DNA from: Streptomyces viridiviolaceus
Lineage (GTDB): Bacteria > Actinomycetota > Actinomycetes > Streptomycetales > Streptomycetaceae
DNA: 64,000 nucleotides
NCBI RefSeq assembly: GCF_014650995.1
Contig: NZ_BMWA01000023.1
Coordinates: 1 to 64,000, forward strand
Direction: 5' to 3'
Positions 26,344 through 37,200 of this stretch are shown one piece after another. How positions within the stretch are numbered: position 1 is the first letter of the stretch; the number at the start of each line of letters is the position of its first letter. A program made the translations under genes and the position numbers. Under the pieces are notes generated by a model. It ran no database searches and had not been told where the DNA came from. It saw only the letters and a program-made list of their open reading frames with translations.

Positions 26344-27954
26344 TCAGCCGCCCCTGCGTACCGCGCCCGCCAGGATCCAGCCCTCCACCGCCTCGTACTG
26401 GTGGCGCTGTTCCTCCGCCTTGCGCCGGCCGGAGAGCATGGTGCCCAGCCAGCCGCAGGCGAAGCCCAGGGGGATGGAGGCCAGGCCCGTCGTGGTGAAC
26501 GGGAACCAGTTGAAGTCGGCCTCGGGGAAGGCGGAGACGGGTGAGCCGGAGACCAGGTTGGTGCCCGGCATCAGCAGCAGCACGGCCAGGGAGCCGCCGA
26601 TGAGGGTGCTGAGCATCCCTGCGCGGGTGTACCGGCGCCAGAAGAGGCCGTAGACCAGCGCGGGGGCGATGGCGGAGGCGCCCAGGCAGAAGGACAGGGT
26701 CACCAGCGGCTGGAGACTGCGGTGCTGGACGAGGGTCGCCAGGACGATCGCGGGAATGCCGACGGCGAGGGCGGAGGCGCGGGCGAGGAGCATCTCGCGG
26801 CGCGGTGACATCTCCTGCACCCGGGTGGCGAACACGTCGTGGGCCAGGGAGTTGGCGCAGGCGAGGATCATGCCGCCGACGGAGGCGAGCAGGGTGAGGA
26901 AGACGGCCGTGGTGACCGTCGTGAACAGGAAGGTCTCCGCCGTCGACACCTCCGCGCCGAACGCGGCCTGGGAGCCGAGCAGGTACGCGGTGTTGCCCTG
27001 CGGGTCGATCCCGGCGATGACCGCCCGCCCGACCAGTGCGGTCGCGCCGAATCCGACGACCGTGATGACCAGGACGAACAGCGCGACGCTGGAGACCGCC
27101 CAGGACATCGAGCGGCGCACCTGGCGGGCGGAGGACGCGGTGTACATGCGCATGGTGACGTGGGGCAGGCAGGCGCCGCCGAGGACGACGGTCAGCTGCG
27201 AGGTGATCATGTCCACGTTGGGGTGGGGTCCGCCCGCGAACTCCAGGCCCGAGTTCAGGAACGCCGAGCCCACGCCGCTGCGGTCCGCGGCCGCGTTGAA
27301 CAGGGCGCCGGGGTCCCAGTCGAAGCGGTTCAGGATCAGTGCGGCGACCACGATGCCCGACCCGAGCAGCATCACGATCTTGAGGATCTGGATGAGGGCG
27401 GTGCCCTTCATGCCGCCGATCGCCGCATAACTGATCATGAGGATGCCCAGGCCGATGATGCAGCCGGTCTCCAGCGACTCCCCGGAGAAGCCGAGGACGA
27501 AGGCGAGCAGCTGGCCGGTGCCCGCGAGCTGCACCAGCATCAGCGGCAGCAGTGCGGCGATGGTCACCGCGCAGGCGGCGATGCGGACGCTGCGTCCGGG
27601 CATGCGGCGGGCGAGCGCGTCGCCCATGGTGAACCGGCCCGCGTTGCGCAGGGGTTCGGCCAGCAGGAACATCAGCAGCATCAGCGACAGGGCGGTGCTG
27701 AGCGCCAGCACGATGCCGTCGTAGCCGAAGAGGGCGATGACGCCGCCCGTGCCGAGGACGGTCGCCGCGGAGATGTAGTCGCCGGCGATCGCGAGGCCGT
27801 TGCGCATCGGGGACAGGGAGCTGTAGCCGGTGTAGAACTCGTCCAGGTCGTCCCGGTCCGGGCCGGTCATCACGCACAGCAGCAGCGTGACGGTGGCGAC
27901 GGCGGTGAAGCCGACCAGGGACATGGTCTGTGCGTTGCCGCTGAACTCCGTCAC
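26344..27954 (-). CDS. Cation/acetate-type sodium:solute symporter
   Basis: A 536-residue polytopic SSS-family transporter (about 13 helices). The N-terminal FYTGYSSLSPMRNGLAIAGDY and ISAATVLGTGG resemble the ActP/MctP monocarboxylate branch. LAHDVFATR is another hallmark of that branch. It probably imports acetate or another short carboxylate with Na+. The GTG start at 27954 overlaps the stop of the upstream DUF485 gene (GTGA), and DUF485-actP pairing is widespread, which supports the assignment. No adjacent two-component sensor for acetate is present. Confidence 0.9.
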   Translation of the reverse strand: MTEFSGNAQTMSLVGFTAVATVTLLLCVMTGPDRDDLDEFYTGYSSLSPMRNGLAIAGDYISAATVLGTGGVIALFGYDGIVLALSTALSLMLLMFLLAEPLRNAGRFTMGDALARRMPGRSVRIAACAVTIAALLPLMLVQLAGTGQLLAFVLGFSGESLETGCIIGLGILMISYAAIGGMKGTALIQILKIVMLLGSGIVVAALILNRFDWDPGALFNAAADRSGVGSAFLNSGLEFAGGPHPNVDMITSQLTVVLGGACLPHVTMRMYTASSARQVRRSMSWAVSSVALFVLVITVVGFGATALVGRAVIAGIDPQGNTAYLLGSQAAFGAEVSTAETFLFTTVTTAVFLTLLASVGGMILACANSLAHDVFATRVQEMSPRREMLLARASALAVGIPAIVLATLVQHRSLQPLVTLSFCLGASAIAPALVYGLFWRRYTRAGMLSTLIGGSLAVLLLMPGTNLVSGSPVSAFPEADFNWFPFTTTGLASIPLGFACGWLGTMLSGRRKAEEQRHQYEAVEGWILAGAVRRGG

Positions 27955-28439
27955 CGTCCGGCCTCCCGCCTGGCGTCCAGTGCGGCCTCCTTGCGGATGC
28001 GGTCCGCGAGGGGGTCGACATGGCGGCGGGCGGTGTGCTCGTACAGCGCGATCGCCAGCCAGGTGACGGGGAGCTGGAGCAGGGCGAGCACCAGGCCGTT
28101 GGGCAGTCCGTCGGCGCCGCCGCCGGTCATGAACTCCGGTGCGTAGGCCGACAGGATCAGGAACAGCGTGAAGTAGCCGAGCGCGGTCAACGTGGCCGTG
28201 CGGCGCTGCCACCGGTAGGCGCTGCGCAGGATCCGCAGGTCGCTGTGGTGCCCGAGCGCGGCCCGCCGGGGCGCCCGCCGCCCGGCGGGACCGGGGGCGG
28301 GCTCGGCCGGCTGCCAGGGGTGGGCGCCGTAGTGCGGGAAGGCGGGCGGTGCGTCGTGGAGCGGATAAGGACGCGGGGACGGGTGTGACGGGGGGCGGTA
28401 CGGCGGAGGGGGATACGACGGGGAAGGGTCGTAGGACAT
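27951..28439 (-). CDS. DUF485 membrane protein, partner of the symporter
   Basis: A 162-residue protein with a tyrosine/proline-rich cytoplasmic N-terminus (residues 1-60) and the DUF485 core, with two transmembrane helices (about residues 83-101 and 113-134) separated by a short loop, then a charged tail. DUF485 genes usually precede ActP-type symporters, and their function is not established. Here its stop overlaps the symporter start. The ATG at 28439 has AAGGAG upstream at good spacing. The long N-terminal extension is more than the roughly 100 residues usual for the family. Confidence 0.85.
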   Translation of the reverse strand: MSYDPSPSYPPPPYRPPSHPSPRPYPLHDAPPAFPHYGAHPWQPAEPAPGPAGRRAPRRAALGHHSDLRILRSAYRWQRRTATLTALGYFTLFLILSAYAPEFMTGGGADGLPNGLVLALLQLPVTWLAIALYEHTARRHVDPLADRIRKEAALDARREAGR

Positions 28440-28670
28440 CCCGGTGCTCCTTGCGTGGCTCGGGTCCGGTGCGGCGGACCGCAGGGAGGTGGGGGGTGCG
28501 AGCCACGCACGCTACTCGCCGGTTCGGTCAGGCGCTGCCTTTTGGCCAAACTGGGCGGTCGGTATGCGCTTGCTGGGGTGAATCAGTGGTGTTACCCGCG
28601 TTAACCAGGGCCGTCGCGGGGCGACGGGGAGTGGATGCGGGCCCGCGCGCGGGCAGCCGCCCGGCCCCGC

Positions 28671-30167
28671 TCAGTCCTTGAGGACCGGGAACTTCCGCGG
28701 CGCCAGCACCAGCAGAACCAGGAAGGCCAGCGCCGCGGCCCCCGCCGCGCCGAGGTAGACCGCGTGGACGGCGTCGGCGATCGCCCGCCGTACGGACTCG
28801 TCCGCCGTGCCCGGATCCAGCGCCCGCGTCACCGAGTCGAGGTCGCTCGCCCCGCCGAGCCGTGCGGCCAGCACCCCGTTGGCGATCGCGCCGAAGACGG
28901 CCGCGCCCACCGTCTGCCCGGTCTGCCGGCAGAACAGGACGGACGCCGTCGCCGTACCCCGCTCCGCCCACCCGACCGTCGACTGGACGCCGACGATGAG
29001 CGGCAGCTGGAACAGGCCGAGCGCGGCGCCGAGCAGCAGCATCAGCAGCGTCGGCTGCCACGCCTCGCCGGGGTAGGGGAGGAAGGGGAAGGCGAGCAGG
29101 ATCAGGGACGCGGTGCCGATGCCGAGCATGGCGGTGTTGCGGAAGCCGATCCTGCGGTACACGTGCTGGCTCAGCGCCGCCGACACCGGCCAGCTGAGCG
29201 TCCAGACGGACAGCACGAAACCGGCGGCCACGGGCGCCAGGCCCAGGACGGACTGGGCGTAGGTGGGCAGGAACACCGTCGGCGCCACCATCAGCAGGCC
29301 CAGCGCGCCGAGTGCGAGGTTCACCGCGGCGATCGTGCGCCGCCGCCACACCCAGCCGGGGATGATCGGCTCGGCCGCCCGGCGTTCGATCACCACCACG
29401 GCCGCCAGCAGGACGAGCCCCGCCCCGAAGAGGACCAGCGAGGGCGCCGACAGCCACGGCCAGGCCACCCCGCCCTGCACCAGGGCGGTGAGCAGGACAC
29501 CGCCGCAGGCGAACACGGCGAGTGCGCCCGCCCAGTCGACACGCGCGCGCGTGTCCGCCTCCTCCCGGGCCGGCTCGTGCAGGTGACGGACGATCAGCCA
29601 CAGGGCGACCGCGCCGACCGGCAGGTTGATGAGGAAGATCCAGCGCCAGTCGGCGTACGCGGCCAGCACGCCGCCCAGACCCGGGCCCGCGACCGCGGAC
29701 ACCGCCCACACCGTGGACAGTTTGGCCTGGATCCTGGGGCGGTCCTTCAGCGGGTACAGGTCGGCGGCGAGGGTCTGCACCGTGCCCTGGAGGGCGCCGC
29801 CGCCCAGACCCTGCACCACGCGGAAGGCGATCAGCGCGCCCATGTTCCAGGCGAGCGCGCACAGCAGGGAGCCGATCAGGAACACCACCGCGCCCGCGAC
29901 CAGCACCGGTTTGCGGCCGAAGGTGTCGGACAGCTTGCCGTAGACCGGGAGGGTGACCGTGACGGCCAGCAGATAGCCGGAGAAGAGCCAGGAGAACACG
30001 GAGAACCCGCCGAGGTCGCCGACGATCTGCGGCACGGCGGTGGAGACGATGGTCGAGTCCAGCGCCGCCAGCGCCATCGCGAGCATCAGGGCGGCGACGA
30101 CGGCGCCGCGCCGGTCCGCCCCGGCGGGTTGTGCGGCCTCGACCACCGCGGGTCTGGTGCTGCCCAC
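28671..30167 (-). CDS. MFS transporter, DHA2 (EmrB/QacA) family drug exporter
   Basis: A 498-residue transporter with 14 predicted helices. Motif A is GKLSDTFGRKPV and the motif C-like segment is AVSAVAGPGLGG. Near the N-terminus AALDSTIVSTAVPQI is the typical DHA2 start. It probably exports hydrophobic compounds by proton antiport. I chose the GTG at 30167, which has AGGGAGGG seven bases upstream. The ATG at 30194, nine codons earlier, lacks a good ribosome-binding sequence. It is a single gene, divergent from the ABC exporter, with no adjacent TetR regulator. Confidence 0.9.
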   Translation of the reverse strand: MGSTRPAVVEAAQPAGADRRGAVVAALMLAMALAALDSTIVSTAVPQIVGDLGGFSVFSWLFSGYLLAVTVTLPVYGKLSDTFGRKPVLVAGAVVFLIGSLLCALAWNMGALIAFRVVQGLGGGALQGTVQTLAADLYPLKDRPRIQAKLSTVWAVSAVAGPGLGGVLAAYADWRWIFLINLPVGAVALWLIVRHLHEPAREEADTRARVDWAGALAVFACGGVLLTALVQGGVAWPWLSAPSLVLFGAGLVLLAAVVVIERRAAEPIIPGWVWRRRTIAAVNLALGALGLLMVAPTVFLPTYAQSVLGLAPVAAGFVLSVWTLSWPVSAALSQHVYRRIGFRNTAMLGIGTASLILLAFPFLPYPGEAWQPTLLMLLLGAALGLFQLPLIVGVQSTVGWAERGTATASVLFCRQTGQTVGAAVFGAIANGVLAARLGGASDLDSVTRALDPGTADESVRRAIADAVHAVYLGAAGAAALAFLVLLVLAPRKFPVLKD

Positions 30168-30194
30168 TCCGGGTCCCTCCCTTTGTTTCCCCAT

Positions 30195-30621
30195 GCATCC
30201 AGTTGCCGGGATCAGCTTCGCACTTGAGCCTGACGCAGCGGGAGGGTGGACGCTGGATGCGCCGGAGGGAGGAGACCGACCCCGAGACGTGCTCCGCCGA
30301 AGGGTGGACTGCCCCTAGGGGTACCTCCGTACTACGGCCCGGGGAGGGTTCGTACCGACGGAGGACGAGACGGCCGCGCGCCCTCCTTAATCTGGCTTTA
30401 CGCCGCTGGGGGGGGGGCGGCGCACCGCACCTGTGGGGGTGGGGTTTTCCCCAGCAGAAGAGTGCGCTGAACACCAGCGCGGGCGACCCCTGGTTGCCGC
30501 CAGACTCGAAGACGTGGCGATCCGCGCGGCCCGGCCCGGCCGGTCCGGGCCGCCGCACCCGACAGCACCACCCGCCTTCGGCACCGGCGGCTCACCTGAT
30601 GACCGACATAGGAGACTTGAC
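30195..30621. other. Intergenic region between the exporter genes
   Basis: This 427-bp divergent gap contains no convincing gene. It holds a CTTGAGCCTGACGCAGCGGG stretch at about 30223-30242, which is loosely like a MerR-family spacer-operator, a 9-bp CCCTAGGGG word near 30314, and a run of nine to ten Gs near 30410. Promoters for both flanking genes must lie here but could not be fixed by eye. Confidence 0.45.
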
Positions 30622-31410
30622 ATGACATCGGCCGTGACCATTCCCAGGCACGGAAGCACTGGAGGGCGTACGGCCGTTGCGGCGCGGGCGCGGCAGGTCG
30701 TGAAGGCGTACGGAGCCGGGGAGACCCGGGTGGTCGCCCTGGACCACGTGGACGTGGACATCGCCCGCGGTCACTTCACCGCGATCATGGGTCCCTCGGG
30801 GTCGGGCAAGTCCACGCTGATGCACTGCCTGGCCGGCCTCGACACCGTCAGCAGCGGGCAGATCTATCTCGACGAGACCGAGATCACCGGCCTGAAGGAC
30901 AAGAAGCTCACCCAGTTGCGCCGCGACCGGATCGGCTTCATCTTCCAGGCGTTCAACCTGCTCCCGACGCTGAACGCGATCGAGAACATCACGCTGCCCA
31001 TGGACATCGCCGGCCGCAGGCCCGACCGGGCGTGGCTGGACCGGGTCGTGGAGACCGTGGGGCTCGCCGGACGGCTCAAGCACCGGCCCACCCAGCTCTC
31101 AGGCGGCCAGCAGCAGCGGGTCGCCGTGGCGCGGGCGCTGGCCGCCCGGCCCGAGATCATCTTCGGGGACGAGCCGACCGGGAACCTCGACTCCCGCGCG
31201 GGCGCCGAGGTGCTGGGCTTCCTGCGCCGGTCGGTGGACGAACTGGGCCAGACCATCGTGATGGTCACCCACGACCCGGTGGCGGCCAGCTACGCGGACC
31301 GGGTGCTCTACCTCGCCGACGGCCGGATCGTCGACGAGATGCACAAGCCGACCGCGGACGCCGTCCTGGACCGGATGAAGGACTTCGACGCCCGGGGGCG
31401 CACGTCATGA
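30622..31410 (+). CDS. ABC transporter ATP-binding protein (MacB/LolD type)
   Basis: A 262-residue nucleotide-binding subunit. Walker A is GPSGSGKST, the signature is LSGGQQQRVAVARAL, Walker B is IIFGDEPTGNLD with the LDS extension, and the H-loop is MVTHDP. These features place it with MacB/FtsE/LolD-type ATPases that pair with FtsX-like permeases. ATG at 30622 with AGGAG eight bases upstream. Its stop overlaps the permease start (ATGA). It is strongly similar by eye to the ATPase at 61110. Confidence 0.95.
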   Translation: MTSAVTIPRHGSTGGRTAVAARARQVVKAYGAGETRVVALDHVDVDIARGHFTAIMGPSGSGKSTLMHCLAGLDTVSSGQIYLDETEITGLKDKKLTQLRRDRIGFIFQAFNLLPTLNAIENITLPMDIAGRRPDRAWLDRVVETVGLAGRLKHRPTQLSGGQQQRVAVARALAARPEIIFGDEPTGNLDSRAGAEVLGFLRRSVDELGQTIVMVTHDPVAASYADRVLYLADGRIVDEMHKPTADAVLDRMKDFDARGRTS

Positions 31411-33974
31411 CCGTCGTGAAGACCTCGCTGCGCAACTTCTTCGCGCACAAGGGGCGCATGGCGCTGTCGGCGGTGGCGGTGCTGTTGTCGGTGGCGTTCG
31501 TGTGCGGCACGCTCGTGTTCACGGACACGATGAACACGACGTTCGACAAGCTCTTCGCGGTCACGTCGTCGGACGTGACGGTCGCCCCGAAGGAAGCCGG
31601 GGCGGCCGGGGACACGCCGCAGAACGGGGTGCCCGAGTCGCTGCCGGCGTCCACGCTGGAGCGGGTCCGCTCCGCCGAGGGCGTCAAGTCGGTGGAGGGC
31701 GCGGTCGCCTCGCTGAACGTGACCGTCGTCGACGGCGACAACGACAACGTGGGCGCCACCAGCGGCGCCCCGACGATCGCCGGCAACTGGACGAAGAACG
31801 ACCTGCGTTCCATGGAGATCACCTCCGGGCACGCCCCGCGCGGGCCGACCGAGGTGATGGTCGACTCCGACACCGCCGACAAGCACGACCTGAAGCTCGG
31901 CGACGAACTGCGCACCATCGCGCAGACCGGCGACTTCAAGGCGCGCATCGTCGGCATCGCCTCCTTCACGGTGACCAACCCCGGCGCGGCCGTCGTCTAC
32001 TTCGACACCGCCACCGCGCAGCGCGAACTGCTCGGCGGCACGGGCAAGTTCACCCAGCTCAACGTCACCGCCGCGTCGGGTGTCTCCGACGCGCAGCTCA
32101 AGACGAACGTCTCCCGGGTCCTGGACGGCACGTACAAGGTCCAGACGGCGAAGGAGAGCGCCGACGAGAACCGCAAGGACGTCGGCGAGTTCATGGACGT
32201 CATCAAGTACGCCATGCTCGGCTTCGCCGGGATCGCCTTCCTGGTCGGCATCTTCCTCATCATCAACACCTTCTCCATGCTGGTCGCCCAGCGCACCCGC
32301 GAGATCGGCCTGATGCGGGCGATCGGCTCCTCCCGCCGGCAGGTCAACCGCTCGGTGCTGGTCGAGGCGCTGTTCCTCGGCATCGTCGGCTCGATCCTCG
32401 GTGTCGCGGCCGGCGTCGGGATCGCCGTCGGCCTGATGAAGCTGATGTCGGCGGCGGGCATGAACCTGTCCACGGACGACCTGACCGTGAAGACGACGAC
32501 CCCGGTGGTCGGTCTGGTCCTCGGTGTCGTCGTCACCGTCCTCGCCGCCTACCTGCCGGCCCGCCGCGCCGGCAAGGTCTCCCCGATGGCCGCGCTGCGC
32601 GACGCCGGGACGCCCGCCGACGGCAAGGCCGGCCTGCTCCGCGGAGTGATCGGCCTGGTGCTGACCGGCGCCGGAGCCGCGGCACTGTTCACGGCGGCGG
32701 GCGCCGACAAGGCGGGTGACGGTGCGCTGATGCTGGGGGCGGGCGTGGTGCTCTCCCTGATCGGCTTCGTCGTCATCGGCCCGCTGCTGGCCGGCGGCGT
32801 CGTGCGGGTGATCAGCGCGGTGCTGCTGCGGGCCTTCGGGCCGGTGGGCCGCATGGCCGAGCGCAACGCCCTGCGCAACCCGCGCCGCACCGGTGCGACG
32901 GGCGCGGCCCTGATGATCGGCCTGGCGCTGGTGGCCTGCCTGTCCGTGGTCGGCTCCTCCATGGTCGCCTCGGCCACCAGCGAGCTGGACAAGTCGGTCG
33001 GCGCGGACTTCATCGTCCAGGGCAACCAGCGGATCGTGCCGCAGGCCGAGCAGAAGATGCGGGACACACCGGGCCTGGAGCACGTCACCCGCTACAAGAC
33101 GCTCGACGCCACGCTGACCTCGCCCGACGGCTGGACGGACGACGACGGCCTCACCGCCGCCGACCCGACCTACGCAGAGGACGTGCGCCGCGCGACGACG
33201 GAGGGCACCCTCTCGGCCGCCTACGGCCGGAACGCCATGTCGGTCGGCTCGGACTACGCCGAGAAGCACGGGGTGCACGTCGGCGACACCATCTCGGTCG
33301 CCTTCAAGGGCGGCGAGACGGCGAAGCTGAAGGTCGCCGCCATCACGGACGACGACGTGGCCATCGACCAGGGCGCGCGGTACATCAGCATCGAGACGAT
33401 GCGGGAGTACCTCCCCGCCGACAGGATCCCGCCGAACACGATCATGTTCGCCAAGGCCGAGGACGGCCAGGAGGAGCAGGCGTACGCGGCGCTGAAGCAG
33501 TCGCTGGACGCGTACCCGCAGTACCAGGTCCGTGACCAGACCGACTACAAGCAGGAGCTGAAGGACCAGGTCGGCCAGCTGCTCAACATGGTCTACGGCC
33601 TGCTCGCCCTGGCGATCATCGTCGCGGTCCTGGGCGTGGTGAACACCCTGGCCCTGTCGGTGGTCGAGCGGACCCGCGAGATCGGCCTGATGCGGGCGAT
33701 CGGCCTCTCCCGCAGGCAGCTGCGCCGGATGATCCGCCTGGAGTCCGTGGTCATCGCCCTCTTCGGTGCCCTGCTGGGCCTGGGGCTGGGCATGGGCTGG
33801 GGCGCCACGGCGCAGAAGCTGCTCGCCCTGGAGGGCCTGAACGTCCTCGACATCCCGTGGCCGACGATCATCGGCGTCTTCATCGGCTCGGCGTTCGTGG
33901 GTCTGTTCGCCGCCCTGGTCCCGGCGTTCCGGGCCGGCCGGATGAACGTACTGAACGCGATCGCGACGGAGTAG
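31407..33974 (+). CDS. FtsX-like ABC transporter permease (two permease domains)
   Basis: An 855-residue membrane protein. N-terminal helix (about residues 17-38), a large extracytoplasmic domain (about 40-260), three helices (about 265-390), further helices, a second extracytoplasmic domain (about 510-715) and three C-terminal helices. Both halves carry FtsX cores (RTREIGLMRAIGSSRRQV and RTREIGLMRAIGLSRRQL). Such systems export lipids, peptides or lipoproteins, or transmit force to cell-wall enzymes. The substrate is unknown. Coupled to the ATPase by ATGA. A perfect 15-bp hairpin follows. Confidence 0.93.
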   Translation: MTVVKTSLRNFFAHKGRMALSAVAVLLSVAFVCGTLVFTDTMNTTFDKLFAVTSSDVTVAPKEAGAAGDTPQNGVPESLPASTLERVRSAEGVKSVEGAVASLNVTVVDGDNDNVGATSGAPTIAGNWTKNDLRSMEITSGHAPRGPTEVMVDSDTADKHDLKLGDELRTIAQTGDFKARIVGIASFTVTNPGAAVVYFDTATAQRELLGGTGKFTQLNVTAASGVSDAQLKTNVSRVLDGTYKVQTAKESADENRKDVGEFMDVIKYAMLGFAGIAFLVGIFLIINTFSMLVAQRTREIGLMRAIGSSRRQVNRSVLVEALFLGIVGSILGVAAGVGIAVGLMKLMSAAGMNLSTDDLTVKTTTPVVGLVLGVVVTVLAAYLPARRAGKVSPMAALRDAGTPADGKAGLLRGVIGLVLTGAGAAALFTAAGADKAGDGALMLGAGVVLSLIGFVVIGPLLAGGVVRVISAVLLRAFGPVGRMAERNALRNPRRTGATGAALMIGLALVACLSVVGSSMVASATSELDKSVGADFIVQGNQRIVPQAEQKMRDTPGLEHVTRYKTLDATLTSPDGWTDDDGLTAADPTYAEDVRRATTEGTLSAAYGRNAMSVGSDYAEKHGVHVGDTISVAFKGGETAKLKVAAITDDDVAIDQGARYISIETMREYLPADRIPPNTIMFAKAEDGQEEQAYAALKQSLDAYPQYQVRDQTDYKQELKDQVGQLLNMVYGLLALAIIVAVLGVVNTLALSVVERTREIGLMRAIGLSRRQLRRMIRLESVVIALFGALLGLGLGMGWGATAQKLLALEGLNVLDIPWPTIIGVFIGSAFVGLFAALVPAFRAGRMNVLNAIATE

Positions 33975-34047
33975 GCCGGACCGGCGAGTCGCGGCGGCCA
34001 CCGCTCACGGGGGTGCGACCACCGCGCACGGGGGGCGCGGAGGAAGG

Positions 34048-34082
34048 CGGCGCCGGGGAGTCACGAGGACTCCCCGGCGCCG
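34048..34082 (+). terminator. Strong terminator after the first ABC exporter
   Basis: CGGCGCCGGGGAGTC (34048-34062) pairs perfectly with GACTCCCCGGCGCCG (34068-34082) around ACGAG, 73 bp after the permease stop and before mfd. Confidence 0.9.
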
Positions 34083-34219
34083 GTGCGTCGCCCGTCCCCG
34101 GCCGGGCGTCGTCCACAGCCTCCGTCGCTCGCTCGCGCGGCGTCGTACGCTGGACACCCCCGGCCCGCACCGCGTGTCGGGCCCGTCGTGTTGTCCACCC
34201 CGGACGAAAGCGCCCCTTC

Positions 34220-37200
34220 ATGAGCCTGCACGGTCTGCTCGACGCCGTCGCCAAGGACGCCGCCCTCGCCGAAGCGATCGCGGCGGCCGCCGACGGCAAC
34301 CGCATGCACGTCGACCTGGTCGGTCCGCCCGCGGCCCGGCCCTTCGCGGTCGCCGCACTGGCCCGCGAGACGGGCCGCCCGGTGCTGGCGGTGACGGCGA
34401 CGGGACGCGAGGCGGAGGACCTGGCCGCGGCCCTGCGCTCGCTGCTGCCGCCGGAGGGCGTGGTGGAGTACCCGTCCTGGGAGACGCTCCCGCACGAGCG
34501 GCTCAGCCCGCGCAGCGACACCGTGGGGCGGCGCCTGGCCGTCCTGCGGCGCCTGGCCCACCCCCGGCCCGACGACCCGGAGACCGGCCCGGTGTCCGTC
34601 GTCGTCGCGCCCGTGCGGTCCGTGCTCCAGCCGCAGGTCAAGGGACTGGGCGACCTGGAGCCGGTGTCGCTGAGGAGCGGGCAGAGCGCCGATCTGAACG
34701 AGGTCGTGGAGGCGCTCGCCGCCGCCGCGTACGCGCGCGTCGAGCTGGTCGAGAAGCGCGGCGAGTTCGCCGTGCGCGGCGGCATCCTCGACGTGTTCCC
34801 GCCCACCGAGGAACACCCCCTGCGCATCGAGTTCTGGGGCGACGACGTCGAGGAGATCCGCTACTTCAAGGTCGCCGACCAGCGCTCCCTGGAGGTCGCC
34901 GAGCACGGGCTGTGGGCCCCGCCCTGCCGTGAGCTGCTGCTCACCGAGGACGTCCGGGAGCGCGCGCGGACCCTCGCCGAGCTCCACCCCGAGCTGGGCG
35001 AACTCCTCGGCAAGATCGCCGAGGGCATCGCCGTCGAGGGCATGGAGTCGCTGGCACCGGTGCTCGTCGACGACATGGAGCTGCTGCTGGACGTGCTGCC
35101 CAAGGGCGCCATGGCGCTCGTGTGCGACCCGGAGCGGGTACGGACGCGGGCCGCCGACCTGGTGGCCACCAGCCAGGAGTTCCTCCAGGCGTCCTGGGCG
35201 GCCACCGCCGGCGGCGGCGAGGCGCCCATCGACGTGGGCGCGGCCTCCCTGTGGTCCATCGCGGACGTCCGGGAGCGGGCCCGCGAGCTGGACATGATGT
35301 GGTGGTCGGTGTCGCCGTTCGCCGCCGACGAGGAGCTGACGGGGACATATGCCGCTGACGCGGCGGGGGACACCCTCAAGCTCGGCATGCACGCCCCCGA
35401 GACCTACCGCGGCGACACCGCGAAGGCACTGGCCGACACCAAGGGCTGGCTCGCCGACGGCTGGCGCGTGGTCTACGTCACCGAGGGCCACGGCCCGGCG
35501 GCCCGCACGGTCGAGGTCCTCGGCGGCGAGGGCATCGCGGCCCGTCTGGACTCCGACCTCGGCACGCTCAGCCCCTCCGTCGTCCACGTCTCCTGCGGCT
35601 CGATCGACTACGGCTTCGTCGACCCCGCGCTCGAGCTGGCCGTCCTGACCGAGACGGACCTGTCCGGCCAGAAGGCCGCCGGCCGCGACGGCACCCGCAT
35701 GCCCGCCCGGCGCCGCAAGACCATCGACCCGCTCACCCTGGAGGCGGGCGACTACATCGTCCACGAGCAGCACGGCGTGGGCCGCTACATCGAGATGGTG
35801 CAGCGCACCGTGCAGGGCGCCACCCGCGAGTACCTGGTCGTGGAGTACGCCCCCGCCAAGCGCGGCCAGCCCGGCGACCGCCTCTACATCCCCACCGACC
35901 AGCTGGAGCAGATCACCAAGTACGTCGGCGGCGAGGCCCCCACGCTGCACCGCCTCGGCGGCGCCGACTGGACCAAGACCAAGGCCCGCGCGAAGAAGGC
36001 GGTCAAGGAGATCGCCGCCGACCTGATCAAGCTCTACAGCGCGCGGATGGCGGCGCCCGGACACGCCTTCGGCTCGGACACCCCCTGGCAGCGCGAGCTG
36101 GAGGACGCCTTCCCCTACGCGGAGACCCCGGACCAGCTGACCACCATCGCCGAGGTCAAGGAGGACATGGAGAAGACGGTCCCCATGGACCGCCTGATCT
36201 GCGGCGACGTCGGCTACGGCAAGACGGAGATCGCGGTGCGCGCCGCCTTCAAGGCCGTACAGGACGGCAAGCAGGTGGCGGTGCTGGTGCCGACGACGCT
36301 GCTGGTGCAGCAGCACTTCGGGACGTTCAGCGAGCGGTACGCGCAGTTCCCGGTGAAGGTGAAGGCGCTGTCCCGCTTCCAGACCGACACGGAGGCCAAG
36401 GCGGTCCTGGAGGGCCTGCGCGAGGGCTCGGTGGACGTCGTCATCGGCACCCACCGCCTCTTCTCCTCGGAGACGAAGTTCAAGGACCTGGGCCTGGTCA
36501 TCGTCGACGAGGAGCAGCGCTTCGGCGTCGAGCACAAGGAGCAGCTGAAGAAGCTGCGCGCCAACGTCGACGTGCTGACGATGTCCGCCACGCCCATCCC
36601 GCGCACCCTGGAGATGGCGGTCACCGGCATCCGCGAGATGTCGACGATCACCACCCCGCCGGAGGAGCGTCACCCGGTGCTGACCTTCGTCGGCCCCTAC
36701 GAGCAGAAGCAGATCGGCGCGGCGATCCGCCGCGAGCTGCTGCGCGAGGGCCAGGTCTTCTACATCCACAACCGGGTCGAGTCCATCGACCGCGCGGCGG
36801 CCAAGCTCCGCGAGATCGTCCCGGAGGCGCGCATCGCCACCGCCCACGGTCAGATGTCGGAGCAGGCGCTGGAGCAGGTCGTCGTCGACTTCTGGGAGAA
36901 GAAGTTCGACGTGCTGGTCTCCACGACCATCGTCGAGTCCGGCATCGACATCTCCAACGCCAACACCCTCATCGTCGAGCGCGGCGACAACTTCGGCCTC
37001 AGCCAGCTGCACCAGCTGCGCGGCCGGGTCGGCCGAGGCCGCGAGCGCGGCTACGCCTACTTCCTGTACCCGCCGGAGAAGCCGCTGACCGAGACCGCGC
37101 ACGAGCGGCTCGCGACCATCGCCCAGCACACCGAGATGGGCGCGGGCATGTACGTGGCCATGAAGGACCTGGAGATCCGGGGCGCCGGCAACCTGCTCGG

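Noticed and set aside
30223..30260. MerR/TipA-type promoter with a 19-bp spacer upstream of the ABC exporter
   Set aside because: Only a loose match (TTGAGC with a poor -10) without a clear palindrome and with no MerR gene nearby.
30622..33974. Bacitracin-type (BceAB) resistance module
   Set aside because: The permease has two large extracytoplasmic domains and duplicated FtsX cores (MacB-like/FtsX2 plan), and no BceRS sensor pair is adjacent.
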